Shown here: positions 24,701 through 36,611 of the stretch, one piece after another | Layout: each line of letters opens with the position of its first letter | Numbering within the stretch: the first letter of the stretch is position 1 | Assembly (NCBI RefSeq): GCF_000204055.1 | Contig: NW_006768766.1 | Location: 3,270,413-3,334,412, forward strand | Length of the DNA: 64,000 nt | Direction: 5' to 3' | Source: Melampsora larici-populina 98AG31 | Lineage: Eukaryota > Basidiomycota > Pucciniomycetes > Pucciniales > Melampsoraceae | The notes under the pieces: model-generated | Told to the model about the DNA's origin: nothing | Seen by the model: the letters and a program-made list of their open reading frames with translations, nothing else | The model's database searches: none | Position numbers and translations under genes: made by a program

Positions 24701-25766
24701 TAACAGCTTTAGAGATTCATATATAGATCCACCATCACCATTATCGTGACTCAACATAAGACGGATTTTCGGATCATCTGTGGTGGTTGACTGTTCTACC
24801 AAAGAGACTGCTTCACTTGTTGATGAGTTAACGAGTGGGGTGATAACATGTTCCATAACATCCGCCGCTATCTTTTTATACTGATCCTGCCCACCGCCCG
24901 AAAGGTTTTGCAGTGCGACCATGGCCGAACTCCAAAGCATTGCAGACGCGCCAGCATGCTTGTTACCAACTACAGACTCTTTCAATTCAATCACACTCAA
25001 GCCAGTTTCCGATGATTTCTGAAAGGTAATACCATCCCTAACAGAATCGATCAATCGTTGTTTCAAATCTTCTTCTGATTCTTTAATTTCGTTGATGGCT
25101 CGTTTGGCTAACCAAGACTTGTGGAAATTGATTTGTTGAGATTTAACTGAAGATTTAAAATCTTCTAATTTTTCTACCGCTGTTTCCAATGATCCATTCT
25201 CAAGAAGCTTAGCAAAATCGGTTAAAGATTGAAAAGCAGTTGAAAGCTCTTTGGTGGTTTTCAAAACAAGATCTAAATCGCTATGACGTGAGGCCAGTTC
25301 TTGATGTGTTTGAAGTTTGTTTAACAAAACAGGAATCAAACCATTCTATTGACAGAAGTGCGAAGATCCGAAGCGCATCCCAATTAGCTCAGTCCGTATG
25401 ATGAATGATAGGTTTCGATGTATATGATCATACAGACGTCGGGGTTGCCCAGATTCTCTTCAATTTGTCTCAAGCCTTTTTCCTGTTCGGTTGATTGTTG
25501 TAGAAGAAGGAATCCAGTTTTCCATTGATCATCGAATCCCGACCAGTCAGATTGAATCTTTGATTGAATTTGAACCTGTGAGGATCAAGAGTGAAGTGAG
25601 CAATGAGTTCAAGATGGTAAGTAGATGGAAATTGACACACCTTGACTTTATTGATTTCCTCATCGATTCGTTCCACATTTTTACGAGTTGAATCTGAAGT
25701 ACTACCAGAGTTAGCAGCACCAATGAGTTGAATGAATTGACTGATTGAGTCTGTTGAAGAAGACAT
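21707..25766 (-). CDS. ZW10: ZW10/Dsl1-type kinetochore and vesicle-tethering protein
   Basis: Eight exons on the minus strand: 25766-25641, 25575-25438, 25345-23073, 22944-22680, 22544-22401, 22282-22100, 22013-21942, 21853-21707. All phases join (1115 residues); the donor at 23072 is one of two in-phase options. ZW10/Dsl1 proteins tether COPI vesicles at the ER and, in animals, act at kinetochores in the RZZ complex. The C-terminal half carries family-like helices: LDVFDLFRILMP, LAQRNIIMEYLDDANGF, TLEQLSHVWK, VPSWFKFCFL and the ending LIRALFSDSNLRAKNIDII. The N-terminal half is helical coiled coil. The centre (about 24200-23300) is a long acidic disordered loop with four Trp motifs: DIDWDLG, EDAWGLGDDE, DPDGWGFEEE and EDGWAWNDE. 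In yeast Dsl1 such an acidic Trp loop binds coatomer; the same role here is inference. Confidence 0.85.
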
Positions 25767-26284
25767 CGTGATGGATCGAAGTGAGAAATGGTTTGAAACC
25801 CCTGTTGAGCTAAATATCAGATTCAGTGAATCTCAATGACAACATGTAAATCAGCCAAACACGTGTAACTTCTCTTCATTTCTACATCACGCTCACTCGA
25901 TTTCAAAGCCTCCACATTAACTTGTTCTCAGGGTGACATCGGCTGCTCTCTGGTACATTATAGCATTCACTCACAATAACATATGCACAATCAGAGAAGT
26001 GCACGCATATCACTTTTGGCGTGTCTGGCTCTGGTGTTGAGATTATAGCATAGCTATATTTTAGCAGGGCACACACAACATTAAACATGAATGCACTTTC
26101 AATCAAGACATTTTTGAAGACCAACAAACATCAAAAAAGACTTGAACAAAAGCGTCACAATGAGCTTGTTAGCTGTCAATAGTGCTTCATTACAAAATGC
26201 ATTTTGTTTACCAACAGAATGTTATGTATTGAAGAGTATAAGAAGCTCAAAAAGTAAAACCCCAAATCAAATGAGATATCTTGA
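25767..26284. other. Intergenic between ZW10 and NMD3 genes
   Basis: Holds the ZW10 promoter and the NMD3 3' flank. Includes ACACGTGT near 25859. No gene seen. Confidence 0.5.
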
Positions 26285-28096
26285 TCACTCTTCTTCCTCT
26301 ACTACTTCATCTACTTCAGCTAAAGCTTCTTCTCTAATCTTCAAGGCTTCCATCTCATCAAGTAATTCATCTAATTGAATCTTAGGGAAATCATCATCTT
26401 CATCCATTTCCGTTTCTACCACTGATTCAGCATCTCCTTCAATCTCCATCGAATCAATTGCCATCTTCTTCTGCTTCGGTTCAGCTTTAAATAATTGAAC
26501 GTTTTGTCTTAATTCTGGATCTTCTTCTAGATCTCTTAAGAATAATTCATATTCGGCTTCTACCTTTGCTTGGTCTGCCATTCCTCTTGAACCTTTCTTA
26601 GCTTCTACTTTTGCTCGACCTAATCCAGCATGATCTTCAGGTGCATCTTGAGCTTCTTTAGCAATCGACCTCAACTTCCAGTTTCTCGTCCTGTTTCTCT
26701 TTCGTCTGTTTGGATACGTCTTTCTGACCAGGATGACTTCAGGAATTCGATCTGATTTCATAAGCTCGAAGTTGGTATCGTTGAAATTCGAGTTGGCAAG
26801 ATGGTAGCCTAATACAGTATCACCGGGCCTCAATATACCACCTAGATGTGTGCGAGTATGGAAGATCGCATCATCTCCCATAGAAGATGTCACCGGAGAT
26901 ACTTGAGCGTCAGCGAGGTAGAACTTGCCAACATGTTTAGGTGGATGACAAGTTGGCTCGATGTCCAAGACGACAAACTCTATACAGTTCGAGACGGATG
27001 CTAATGGCGGAAAGGGATTCCTCCAATATACCGGTCCTTGTAAATCGATCGCTTGAAGTGTAATAGGATCGACTAAATGAACTGATGTGCCCACCCTGGT
27101 ACAAACTAAGATTTGAGCCACGTTGGCTTGTGATCTAGCCAACTTTGCAGGTAAACAAACTATATCATCTTTACAGATCGGAACTAGTTCTACGGAATAA
27201 GTGAATTTATAATTTGCTGTTGAACTCTTTTCATCGGCTGAGATAAGTTGTTCACTAGTTTTACTTCGTACAGGTGTGATGGCCGATAAGAATTCCACCA
27301 TTTTGATCGCATGTTGTCTGGTAGCATAAAAAAAATCAAGACCATCCTTGGATTCTTTGATTCCAACTGTATCTTTATCGGCACTGTGCTTAAGGATGAG
27401 CTGTTCGAGGTACAAAAAAGTTCGCTTGTGGTCGACTTTTTGACGAACTTGGACTAAGGCGCGCCACATGTTTTTAGCAGCCAAACGACAACAGGTAGGA
27501 CACTGAGTGTGTTGAACAATGTATTCTACTTCAAAGATCTGCTGAAGTATAGTTGAAGCTAATACCTGATAGGATCAACAAGAATGATGAGAATGGAACA
27601 CTTCACAGTACAATAAACTTATTAGAGAAGATAACAAACCTCCTTCTGGATAGTGAGCTTAACGCGTAACCTCTTACTGTGAGGTTCTGTCCATATAAAT
27701 CCTGCATCAATGAGTCTGACTTTGGTCAAACCTTTAAGCCTTCGAAGACAGATCGCAAGTAACTCCTTGCTTTCAAGTTCGGCCAATAACCATGTTTGCG
27801 GAGGTGAAAGATAACGTGAACAGTTACGACAAAAACTGAGGGCAGTCTGCTTAGGTATCTCTTCTGTAATATCGACCGTGTTACGAAGACAGTTGACACA
27901 GAGACCAGCGGTATTAGGTTCAATGGCGGTTCCTGGAGAATAAGATTGACCATGAGTATACCCAAGATATTCATCGGTTGAAAGATAGTTTGAAAACAAA
28001 GGTGAAGGATGTGTACTCACCACAATCAGCACATAGGACATACGCTACTTGAGTCGGCGGAGGCACGTAGGAAGCTGTTGTCGAGTCAATCTCCAT
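26285..28096 (-). CDS. NMD3: 60S ribosomal export adaptor NMD3
   Basis: Three exons on the minus strand: 28096-28021, 27932-27640, 27565-26285. Introns are 88 and 74 nt, phases 1 and 0; 549 residues. NMD3 binds the 60S subunit and carries it out through CRM1. N-terminal zinc-binding cysteine pairs are clear: CADCG, CVNCL, CRNCSRY and CPTCC, with DITEEIPKQ between, which is the family signature. The middle has WTEPHSKRLRVKLTIQKEV and FLYLEQLILKH, matching the family core. Near the C-terminus FPKIQLDELLDEMEALKI is a leucine-rich stretch fitting a nuclear export signal, followed by an acidic tail. ATG 28096 is chosen because it opens MEIDSTTAS just before the first zinc pair. The C-terminal region is Lys/Arg-rich (PNRRKRNRTRNWKLR), as expected for nuclear import. 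Confidence 0.95.
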
Positions 28097-29011
28097 CTTT
28101 CAATGAATCTGATGGTGAAAAGAGTCGAGGTAGGTTTTGAGATTTGTGAAAATTTTGCCTGACTTTTCTTGCGGAGTGGTTACAACTGACCTGTCAATGC
28201 TGTGTGTCACGACTCACCACTGGTTGAATCCGGCCCCGCAGGATTCGGGGTACAGTAAATGTGCTCTTTTCAAACTTACCCCATGAGGGCCAGGCCAATC
28301 AGACAAACATAAAATCAAAGGCCTCTTTTTTTGTGCACACAGCGCTCTAGCAGCTCATCAGGGAATCGCTTTGTAACGATCTTCCTTCTCATCACACGAG
28401 AATAAAGCCTCAAAGACACTCATCATAAATGAAATCAAGAAAAATCCAGTTTTTGTTTTCCTCAATCAACGTAAAAAAATAATAATAATCACAATATAGC
28501 TGTTTCCAGAAGAACTGATATTTTATGGTCAAAAAAAAAGAATGACTGGACTGAAAAAACAAAATAAAAAGGTTTGTGATGCATAAAGAGTTCTGTGATT
28601 TTTTTTTCGGTTTGGTAATGTTGCATGGTTTAAGATGAGTAAACGAAAACGAAAAAAAAAGTAAAAAAAAAAAGTAAAGATGCCTCTATATCCAGTGATG
28701 ATGATGATGATAATGATGATGATGATATGTTGTTATAAATGACAGACGAAGATCATGTAGAAAAGTTTGAAAAAACGAAGTGAACCTGAACCAAAGTTAT
28801 ACAACATTAGGAACATGAAGAGAAAAGACAGAGAGAGAGCGAGAAAGAGAGAGAAACACAAAAGTTGAATAATGATAAGACAGGCGAAAACACATTCTGT
28901 CGTAAAGATAAATGATATTAGTGAACGGGTTGAAATACCAAAGATAAGAAAAGATCAACTTACAAAATTATCATATATAGATATAATCATTCTTGTCCGT
29001 GGTAAAAGCTC
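28097..29011. other. Intergenic with (GAT)n microsatellite
   Basis: NMD3 promoter side and 3' flank of the next gene. GATGATGAT-type microsatellite at about 28694-28731; long A/T runs. No gene seen. Confidence 0.6.
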
Positions 29012-32000
29012 CTAAAACATCAGACTAGTACGCTGACCAACAGTCCCTGCCTCAACTTGCTGGTCTTGGGCCAATTGTTTTAAACGTCTAGCTTTGAGCA
29101 CACTGAGTACATCCTTTAGTTCGGTCACCACACCACCTGTGTTGGCTTCGATCTTGGAGCTAACAGGCATCGATTCACGTTTCTGACGAGCCAGTCGAAT
29201 TCGCTCCTCTCTTGTTAATTTGATTTGACCAGTAGTCATCGATCCTGATCGAGTCCTGTTAGTCACTACTGCTTCAAAGACTTCTTCAAGACCATATCGC
29301 CTGAAATTCTTGGTTCTTGTATCTTCATCTTCAACTATTTCAGGTCCATCCTCTTCGACCGGTGTGAGAGCCTCGCTAGAGAAGACAGATGAAGTACGCC
29401 CTGAGCCACTTTCTCCTCCTCCTGTGCCACTGACGCTTTCACTAATGCTGTCAAATGACTCAGGTCGAGCCCGATTCCCAGAAGAGAGCCGATGTTGTCC
29501 TAATATCTTTTCTCCCTCTACAATCCTTCTCATCTTACATCGGCTTTCATCCCATTCACGTCCCAATCTTTCCAAGTCAGCTCGCATCGATTCGTGGACA
29601 CCCATGGCTGTAGCTCTCCCTTCTTCAACATGGGTCTGACTCCCTAGTTCTTCGACACAAACGCTCACCTTGGCCGACAGTGTTCTCAACACACAGTCGA
29701 CGGCCTTCAATTGTTCCAGGACTTCGACAACTCTACGTTGATCTGCTTCACCAGGTGGGGCAGGTGGAGCGAAATCCATAAACGACCTCCTTCGGGAATC
29801 TCGCCTTTCCTCTTGAGTGGCATTGGTGGAAGCAGTGACCTCACGAACAGCTTTGGGTACCGCTTTCGTTTCGAATGAGCCAGGGCCAAACTCAAGACTC
29901 ATGCCGTCACTGACTTCATTCCCCAACCTTTCGATGGCTTCAACTAATGATTGTATAATTTCGACTGTTTGCGACCAAACGGCGGCCCCCGCAATAGGAC
30001 ATGAAAAATCGAGTGCAAGGAGCCCACATAAGATGCGTTTTCGAGATATGTGCATTCGATCGAATGATGCTTGTAGTTCAATGAGTGATAAAGGCTCGCG
30101 TATTTCAGGTACTCGATTATGAGTCACAAAGTCATCAGGTATACGAGGAGTATGCTCCTCACGAGCTGGAGACTGGGTTGGGATAATGGGACCATAAGAC
30201 GAGGCACGGCGAATGGATGACTGTGCCATCATTGAGGTCGGCCTAGTACGTCCACGCAGGGATGGAGATGGACGTAGGCCTGCAGGGCTTGAGCCCCACC
30301 CAAGTGAGATGCGCTTATCGATACGGTCGACTCGAGGTGATGGAGTCGGAGATGATGATGTGAAGGATTCATGATGAACGCTTTCTCGCAAGCGATTCAC
30401 CGGTTCAATCTCTGGTATTCCGGAACACGCATGGTGTGACGGCGAAAATGGATCGGAAGACCAATTATGAGGGCTGGTAGGGATGGTACCAAGTCCAAGA
30501 GCGTTGGCGTAAAGGCCTTCGCTGGGTGAGCCTATCGAAGCTGCAAGCCGGGCTCGGGGATGGCTACGGCGTAACATGGAGGCTTTGAAGTCTTCAAAAG
30601 AGCCAACCGGATTCGGAGAAGCTAGTGAGTCAGAGTCGGTAGCTATACGAGGTGGGGATCGACCAGAGGATAACAAGGAAGGCTGCCAGCTGTATCGATT
30701 AAGACTATGCTGAGAGTCACTGCTTTCACGAGGTGAAGATGAATTGAAAAGCAAGGACTCCCTTCTGTTGCTGCGTTGGGAGAGAGTTCGAGTGCGAGCG
30801 CTTTCGAAGGGCTGATTAGACGTGGTCGCCGATCCTTCACGTGAACATCCATACATTTCCATCAATGCATCCAATGGTGGGCGAACATCAGGGTTAGACG
30901 AAAACGAGGTGAGAACAGTTTCGATTTCGACGGCTGCATGTTCATATAGATGTCGAGCTTGATCGAGCACACTTTTGACAACTTTGCGCAATCCGATGGC
31001 ATGAAGCTTAGGCTGAATGATATTTGTGGGTGAGCTAGCAAGACCCCCAAGAGAGGGCGACTCAGTAGAAAGTTCGTTGTCCGCGGTCCCAAGTGCAAAT
31101 GACGCAGATTCGAGCCGAGAGACAGGTGGCATAGGATCGGAACTATGGATGAGCATGGGAGGACCCGCGAAATGACCAAAATGAGATATGATGCAAAGGT
31201 AAGTACAAGTGACAGGTCACGAGATTTTGGGTAGATAACTTACATTGCTAATCCGAGGGCTACACATTCAACTTCCCTGACAGCTCCCATTGCCCGACTG
31301 ATACGAACGTCCATGGCTTGACTATTGGTAACAAGTTGGGCAGCGGTTGGAACGAGTTTTGACTGAAAGTGAAGTGGATCAGAGTTCAGTTCGCTTGTTG
31401 ACTGATGAGATGGTAGTAGAGGGTAAAGGAGAAAGAAAGTTGATCCGAGAACGATGATGATGAGCAGGGTGAGCCATTTTGGAAGGAAGTTGAGTATAAG
31501 GAGCGAGAATATAGCGATGGGAATGTAAGGGTTGGTGTGAGTTTTTCCAGTTGGTATTGGTGGGGTCGAGGATGGTGTTGAGATAGGATCAGGGTCCGAT
31601 CCCATTGGAGGAGTTGAGACCGAGTCATAGAAGGCGGGAGATAGTTGAGGATTGAGTAAGAATGAAGAACAAATGAGGTATTTGAGACGTTCTGAGAGAC
31701 GAGCTTGAACATGATCAAATGACTCAGTTTGATCGACTCGAGATGGATCGGTTGATGAGTTTGATGATTGAAAGTTAGAGAGAATGAGTTGGATTGAAGT
31801 CTATATGTGAAGTGAAATCAGTGATGGTAAGTGAGAATGAAGTGATGAATGAGATGAAGACTAACTTTAAGATCAAACTGAGAACAAAGTTCATGAAGTC
31901 GATTGAAGAAATCGAATAGAAAGTCAAAGTTCAATGGTTCATCGTTCTTGTTGAGATCCTGATTTGAGTTGATCAGAGTAGGTAATTCAGAAGGTACAGA

Positions 32001-32054
32001 TTGTTTTAAGTAATCAGCTAATGGTGAATCTGGGTACACAAGGGGTTCAGCCAT
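29012..32054 (-). CDS. Vezatin/myosin-binding-domain-like membrane protein
   Basis: Three exons: 32054-31866, 31800-31244, 31142-29012 (958 residues, phases 0 and 2). Exon 2 encodes a Pro-rich stretch, then two adjacent hydrophobic segments (IPIAIFSLLILNFLP and LTLLIIIVLGSTFFLLYPLL), a membrane hairpin. Next comes SRAMGAVREVECVALGLAI, joined by the splice to SDPMPPVSRLES. The order TM hairpin, helical VREVE.VA.G, then SDP.PPVSRLE resembles the fungal myosin-binding (vezatin-like) family, which links organelle or junction membranes to myosin. The remainder is Ser/Arg/Pro-rich and probably disordered, with helical stretches (LSLIELQASFDRMHISRKR). Family assignment is from memory of this layout; the membrane hairpin is directly visible. 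Confidence 0.6.
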
Positions 32055-33568
32055 CGTTGGTTGGTTTGTTCGTTTGATTTGATTTGATTGTGATTGAATG
32101 AAGTGATTGGTTTCTTCGGTTGATTTGTTAAAGTAATCTTTCAAGAAGATATCTGTCGATAAGAGTCACTTTACTTAAATCTGAATTCTGAATTTGAAAA
32201 GTTCAGCTTGTTTGGACTACAAACCACTTATTGTTTATTTATCAAAGGACGGAAGAAAACAAAAATCAAAAGAAGGGGAAAGAAACAGAAGAAAGTTAGA
32301 TTAAAGGGGAATTGGATCAATAGACTGATGAATGAAGAGCTGTTTGATTTGATTAAAACTGATTTAGTCCAAATCGGAAAGGGAAAAAGTTGCAAACTGA
32401 TAGCTAGTCAGTTATAAATCACTTGATTGCCATGCCCGCCCCTTTTCCCAGACCCCATCCATCATCATCATCATCATCATCATCATTCAAGCTATGTACC
32501 TACATATCCTTTCAATCTGAATCCCATCAATCTACGTAGCAAGGTGATAAATCGAACTTTACTCCAAATCAATCCCATCGCTGCTCCATCCTTGCATCAT
32601 CTATCATGCATACAAATTAAACCAATTGCGGTCTTAAACATATTTCAGTCTTGTTAAGTTCGGGCTTTAAGCCTCAAGTAATAAACAAGAACTTGATAAA
32701 CTTGATAGAGAACAAAAGTACCAGCTGGCAAAATCAACTACCAATCTATCAACCTAGCATTCTTCCTATATATGTATAGCTCTTGATATTCCTTTCACTA
32801 GGCTCCTTGCCCAACGACCATGAACCCTCATGCGATCATCATTTTACTGATCTTCCTTAGGGTGAACCCTTTCTTTTACAATATAGCTGGTCTTTTCGTC
32901 CTTACACTTTGCTAATTCTTCTTCTACCTGATCAAACTGTCATAATGCAAAAGTAGAACGTCATAAAATCCCATTTGTAATCTGGAGATCCATCTGATCT
33001 TCTTATACATACCATTCTCACACTTGAATCCCATCCACTATCCCAACATGCTTCCCTAAAAATCTACCTACATAGGTACATACCATGAGAAATAGAATCC
33101 AACAAATTTCATGCAAAGATCTTAATTTCTTGAATAAAATAGGATGTTTATATGGATCCGAGTGAACTTGGTGGGAATCACTTCATTTTTTTTGGCTTGG
33201 ATTGTCTTGGATTCTCTTGACTTGTGAGTTATGAACCAGATCATCAAGAGTAAGCAAATTATTGAGGAGTGATTTGTAATCTTGAAAGATTCAAATTTTT
33301 GAGCAATGCTTTGATGAATGGAAAAGAGATCCTCTCTCATGACTTTGAATTGCTATAAACTGTCCAACCTGAGCTTTAGAAGATCGAGCCATCGGTTTGA
33401 TTAACTTCTCATCATATGAAATCCAAGATCAATAAAAATAAAATGTACAAAATAAAAAAAATCAACCTAAGATATGGAAAAAGAAAGTAAGAGTGCTCTT
33501 TATACATGCTAAAGATAAATGACAAAGATGATCCTTGGAAGGAAAGGAAAAGGTCAAGAGCCAAGTTA
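32055..33568. other. Intergenic with (CAT)n microsatellite
   Basis: Promoter side of the vezatin-like gene. (CAT)n at about 32459-32486, and the 3' flank of the coiled-coil gene. No gene supported. Confidence 0.6.
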
Positions 33569-34667
33569 TCAGACCGTAATCTTTTGATTCAAATCTATTT
33601 TGGAAATCGTTTGGTGTAATTCATCACTATCTTTTTTAGCTACTTGAGATAAACTTTCTAATTCACCTTGTCGTGCTACAAGTCTTCTTTCCATACCTTG
33701 AACCAATAATTGGACTTGAGCTAATTGAGTGGTAAATTTTTCTGCAGGAGTCGTAGGTAATGGTGTGAGTGTACAAGTATGTGAGGTGTTTTGATTAATG
33801 TTTGAAGTGGGAGATGGATCATTTAATCCGATTGTGTCTTCCCAATCTGGTCCATAAACTTTGTTTAAAAAAGTGGCCATCTTTAAGGATTTGACTTTGA
33901 CTGATTCAAGTTCTATTAATGATCTTTCATTTTCACGTTGATATCCACTGAGTAACTAGACAGACAATTGATAAGAATCAATCACGTATTAGTTGAATTC
34001 AAGACACGTCTGATTGATAGCATCAGTTTGTAAGAAAATGGTGACATACCTTTTCTTGTGCATCAAATTGCTTCTCTAATTCTTCATACTCCCGAGCAGC
34101 AAGTGTTTTACCTTCTGGTCTAGTCTTTGAATCTTTAACTTCATTCAATTCACGTTCTAATCTTCGACACTTTGATAAAAGCTCTTCTTTGGCCTTTTCA
34201 CTTTCAGATAACTTGTTACGTAAAGATGTAATAGTTTCGTTATCCGCTTTGAGAGAACTATGTCGAGCATTGCCAGATCCAGATCCTTGATTGAAGTGAC
34301 CAGTAGGTGATGAATTCTTTAAAAACTCTTCTGGTCCTGTAGGAAGTGGTGTCGCTTTGGGAGTGGATGTACCCTTTGATCCAAATTCATCATAACAGCT
34401 TCGATCATTATCGACTTGTTCCCAGTCTCCACCATCATCATTATCAAACGTCGCACGATTCGCTATCCTACGAGGCGTCGGTGTAAGTCCCAGGGCTTTC
34501 AAGATTCCACCCGTGTCTTCATCCGCCTTTGTTTTTCGTGATGTAAGTTCTTTAACGTTCAAGATACGCTTAGGTCGAGTTAAACTTTTATTGCTCGATG
34601 ATCGTTGAATACTTCCATTCTTGAGTGTATCAGTGAGAGATTGTTTGATAAACGAGTCGTCTTCCAT
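33569..34667 (-). CDS. Coiled-coil protein, possible Cut12-type spindle pole body protein
   Basis: Two exons, 34667-34050 and 33955-33569, with a 94-nt intron in phase 0 (donor GTATGT); 334 residues. The N-terminal region is disordered and basic. It has GGILKALGLTPTPRRIANRA, reminiscent of the GILxTPG..(T)R..V motif in Cut12-type proteins. A coiled coil follows (ITSLRNKLSESEKAKEELL, LERELNEVKD, EYEELEKQFDAQEK) and continues over the splice into LLSGYQRENERSLIELE. The C-terminal half ends with another helix (LAQVQLLVQGMERRLVARQG). The LL.GYQ.ENE block is what suggests Cut12. Confidence in the gene is high, in the family name low. Confidence 0.55.
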
Positions 34668-35456
34668 ACCCGTCGGCAGTTAGTTGAATAGTCCAGGTCT
34701 TCGATCTGAGCTGAAAATAATAATTTACAACTTGCGAGTTTCAAAGGCGAATTGGATCTGTTGAAGCTTATGTGAGAGTGAGTTGACGATCAAGAGTTCT
34801 GAGACTTGATAGGTTGATTGATGTTGAGAATGAAGGTCTTCGCGCTGAAGTCAAGTTCCGTGAAGACACCATCCCAAAATCTGTCACGAAATCAAATTTG
34901 AGAAGAACAATTACGTAAATTCCTCTTGACCGTGCGATTTACACATGCATACAACTGGTCCTTAATTACACCTCCTGGTCAACTATCAAGGAGATTTAGC
35001 AAAGAGGCTCTCAGTTTGGGACGGAGGACTTGGTCGTAAATACAAAGTGTACAAAGTGTGCGTTGATGGATCACTTTGAAAAAGAAAGCGAAGTAGCAAA
35101 CCACAGCTGAGAGTTAGAACGTCTTTGAAGAAAGAATTAATCAAACAAATGAAACAGTTTGTCAACAAATGTGATAAAGGTTTTGTATCTTACAATCCCT
35201 ATAGTCAAGGTTTCCATACCTCTTTGAATGAGGGGCTTGACCATCTCCGTGAAACTATAGCTGTTAAACTAAGAGCTTGAAATAAAGTACCAAGTACCAT
35301 CTCAGAACTTACGCAATACAAAACTTAATTACACTGAGAGATTCAATGGAAACAAAAAACAAAAAAAAGCCCAGAGATCCCATAAAAAAGAAAACAAAAG
35401 GTATCCTGAATCACGATTAGGTATCTAGGTCAATACAAGGAAAACAAACAGATCAC
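34668..35456. other. Intergenic, no gene seen
   Basis: Promoter of the coiled-coil gene and 3' flank of CENP-A. No supported coding region. Confidence 0.5.
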
Positions 35457-36256
35457 TCAAAGCACATCAGAAGCCCAAGGTCCGCCACGAATCCGTCTAG
35501 CTAAGGCCATATCCCGTTTCATGATGGTCACTCGTTTAGCATGTATTGCACAAAGATTCGTATCTTCGAACATGTGTACCAAGTATCTAAACTCATAAGG
35601 ATGGTCTCAGTAATCGTTGAGTCTTGAGTTGAGTGATAAAAATTGGAGCTTACGCTTCGGCTGCTTCCTGAAGAGCAAGTAAAGCAGTACTCTGCCAGCG
35701 CAATCCAACATCGTTATCGGTGGCAGTTGCGAAATCCATTGCGATTTCACGTACCTGGAGTCGAAAGCGTAGCATGTTGCCGTCAATAAGCGGGCTCTCA
35801 AGTGAAAAAAGACGCGGCCGAGTTAATTTACCAGGCGAGCAAACGGAAGCTTCCGCATGAGAAGGTCGGTCGATTTCTGATACTGTCGAATCTGACGTAA
35901 GGCTACCGTACCAGGACGATAGCGGTGAGGTTTCCTTTTTTCTTGAGTTCCATCGGAATCTTAAAAATGAGTAACGTTAGCAATTGTGGAACATCATAAT
36001 CAAGAGTAAAGTTAGAGGTTGGTGATTTGGGTTCATAGTTTGAGAACCGATTGGCTCGTCAGGTATCGGTTCAAGAGAATCACAGGAGCTCACCACGAGG
36101 CTTTTTCCCGCTGGTACTTTGTCGTGGAACTTTTTTAGAAGTGGTATTTTTTGATGTTCCTTGAGCGGGTGGATCGTCTTCCTCAGACGAATGATCATTG
36201 TTTGACTCTACGCGCCGCGTTGTTTTTTTGGGAAGTGACTTTCGAGCAGCTGGCAT
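35457..36256 (-). CDS. CENPA: Centromeric histone H3 variant (CENP-A/Cse4)
   Basis: Four exons, 36256-36094, 35959-35832, 35754-35654, 35586-35457, with all phases joining; 173 residues. CENP-A replaces H3 in centromeric nucleosomes and seeds the kinetochore. The histone fold is plain: [20 protein letters not shown], then [10 protein letters not shown], then VREIAMDF..., [19 protein letters not shown], and [20 protein letters not shown] ending LARRIRG. Features separating it from canonical H3: a divergent acidic/Ser-rich N-tail (no ARTKQTARKS), a lengthened loop 1 ([16 protein letters not shown], where H3 has DFKTDLRFQS), Trp in place of Phe in RWQS as in Cse4, and a short unusual C-tail (GGPWASDVL). 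The start ATG 36256 gives a basic MPAARKS tail; longer in-frame starts exist upstream but look non-coding. Confidence 0.9.
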
Positions 36257-36611
36257 ACCAACGCGCGTCGGAAGGTGAGATTGCGGACAGCAGAGATCGG
36301 AAGAAGGCGAATATTGAGCGTAAACCGACGAGGGATCTTCAATGAGACAGGTGGCCGATGGTAAAGGTAGACGGGGGGTTCGTGGTCGATGGATGAAAGC
36401 GTGTTCAACTGGTGGAGGCAGATCCTCCCATGGCCCAGGGGCACCGGCCAAAATGTAAATTGAATGGATTGCATGTACAGCTCGAAGTGCCCCGTGGCCG
36501 CGCTCGCGCGGCATTTTGTTCGGCACGTCATGATAACCGATAGTGGACGATCCCGGACGGTTGCAGTACATAAAGAAGCGTGATGATGATTCTGGCCAAA
36601 CAATGGTTTGG
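36257..36611. other. Upstream flank of CENP-A gene
   Basis: Probable promoter region, GC-richer than average; open frames here are shadows. No separate gene supported. Confidence 0.4.

Noticed and set aside
25903..26127. 74-codon minus-strand open frame between ZW10 and NMD3
   Set aside because: No motif, and it sits in the flanking regions of two well-supported genes.
28225..28260. tRNA-like B-box (GGTTGAATCC)
   Set aside because: One mismatch to the B-box consensus, and no A-box or cloverleaf could be drawn.
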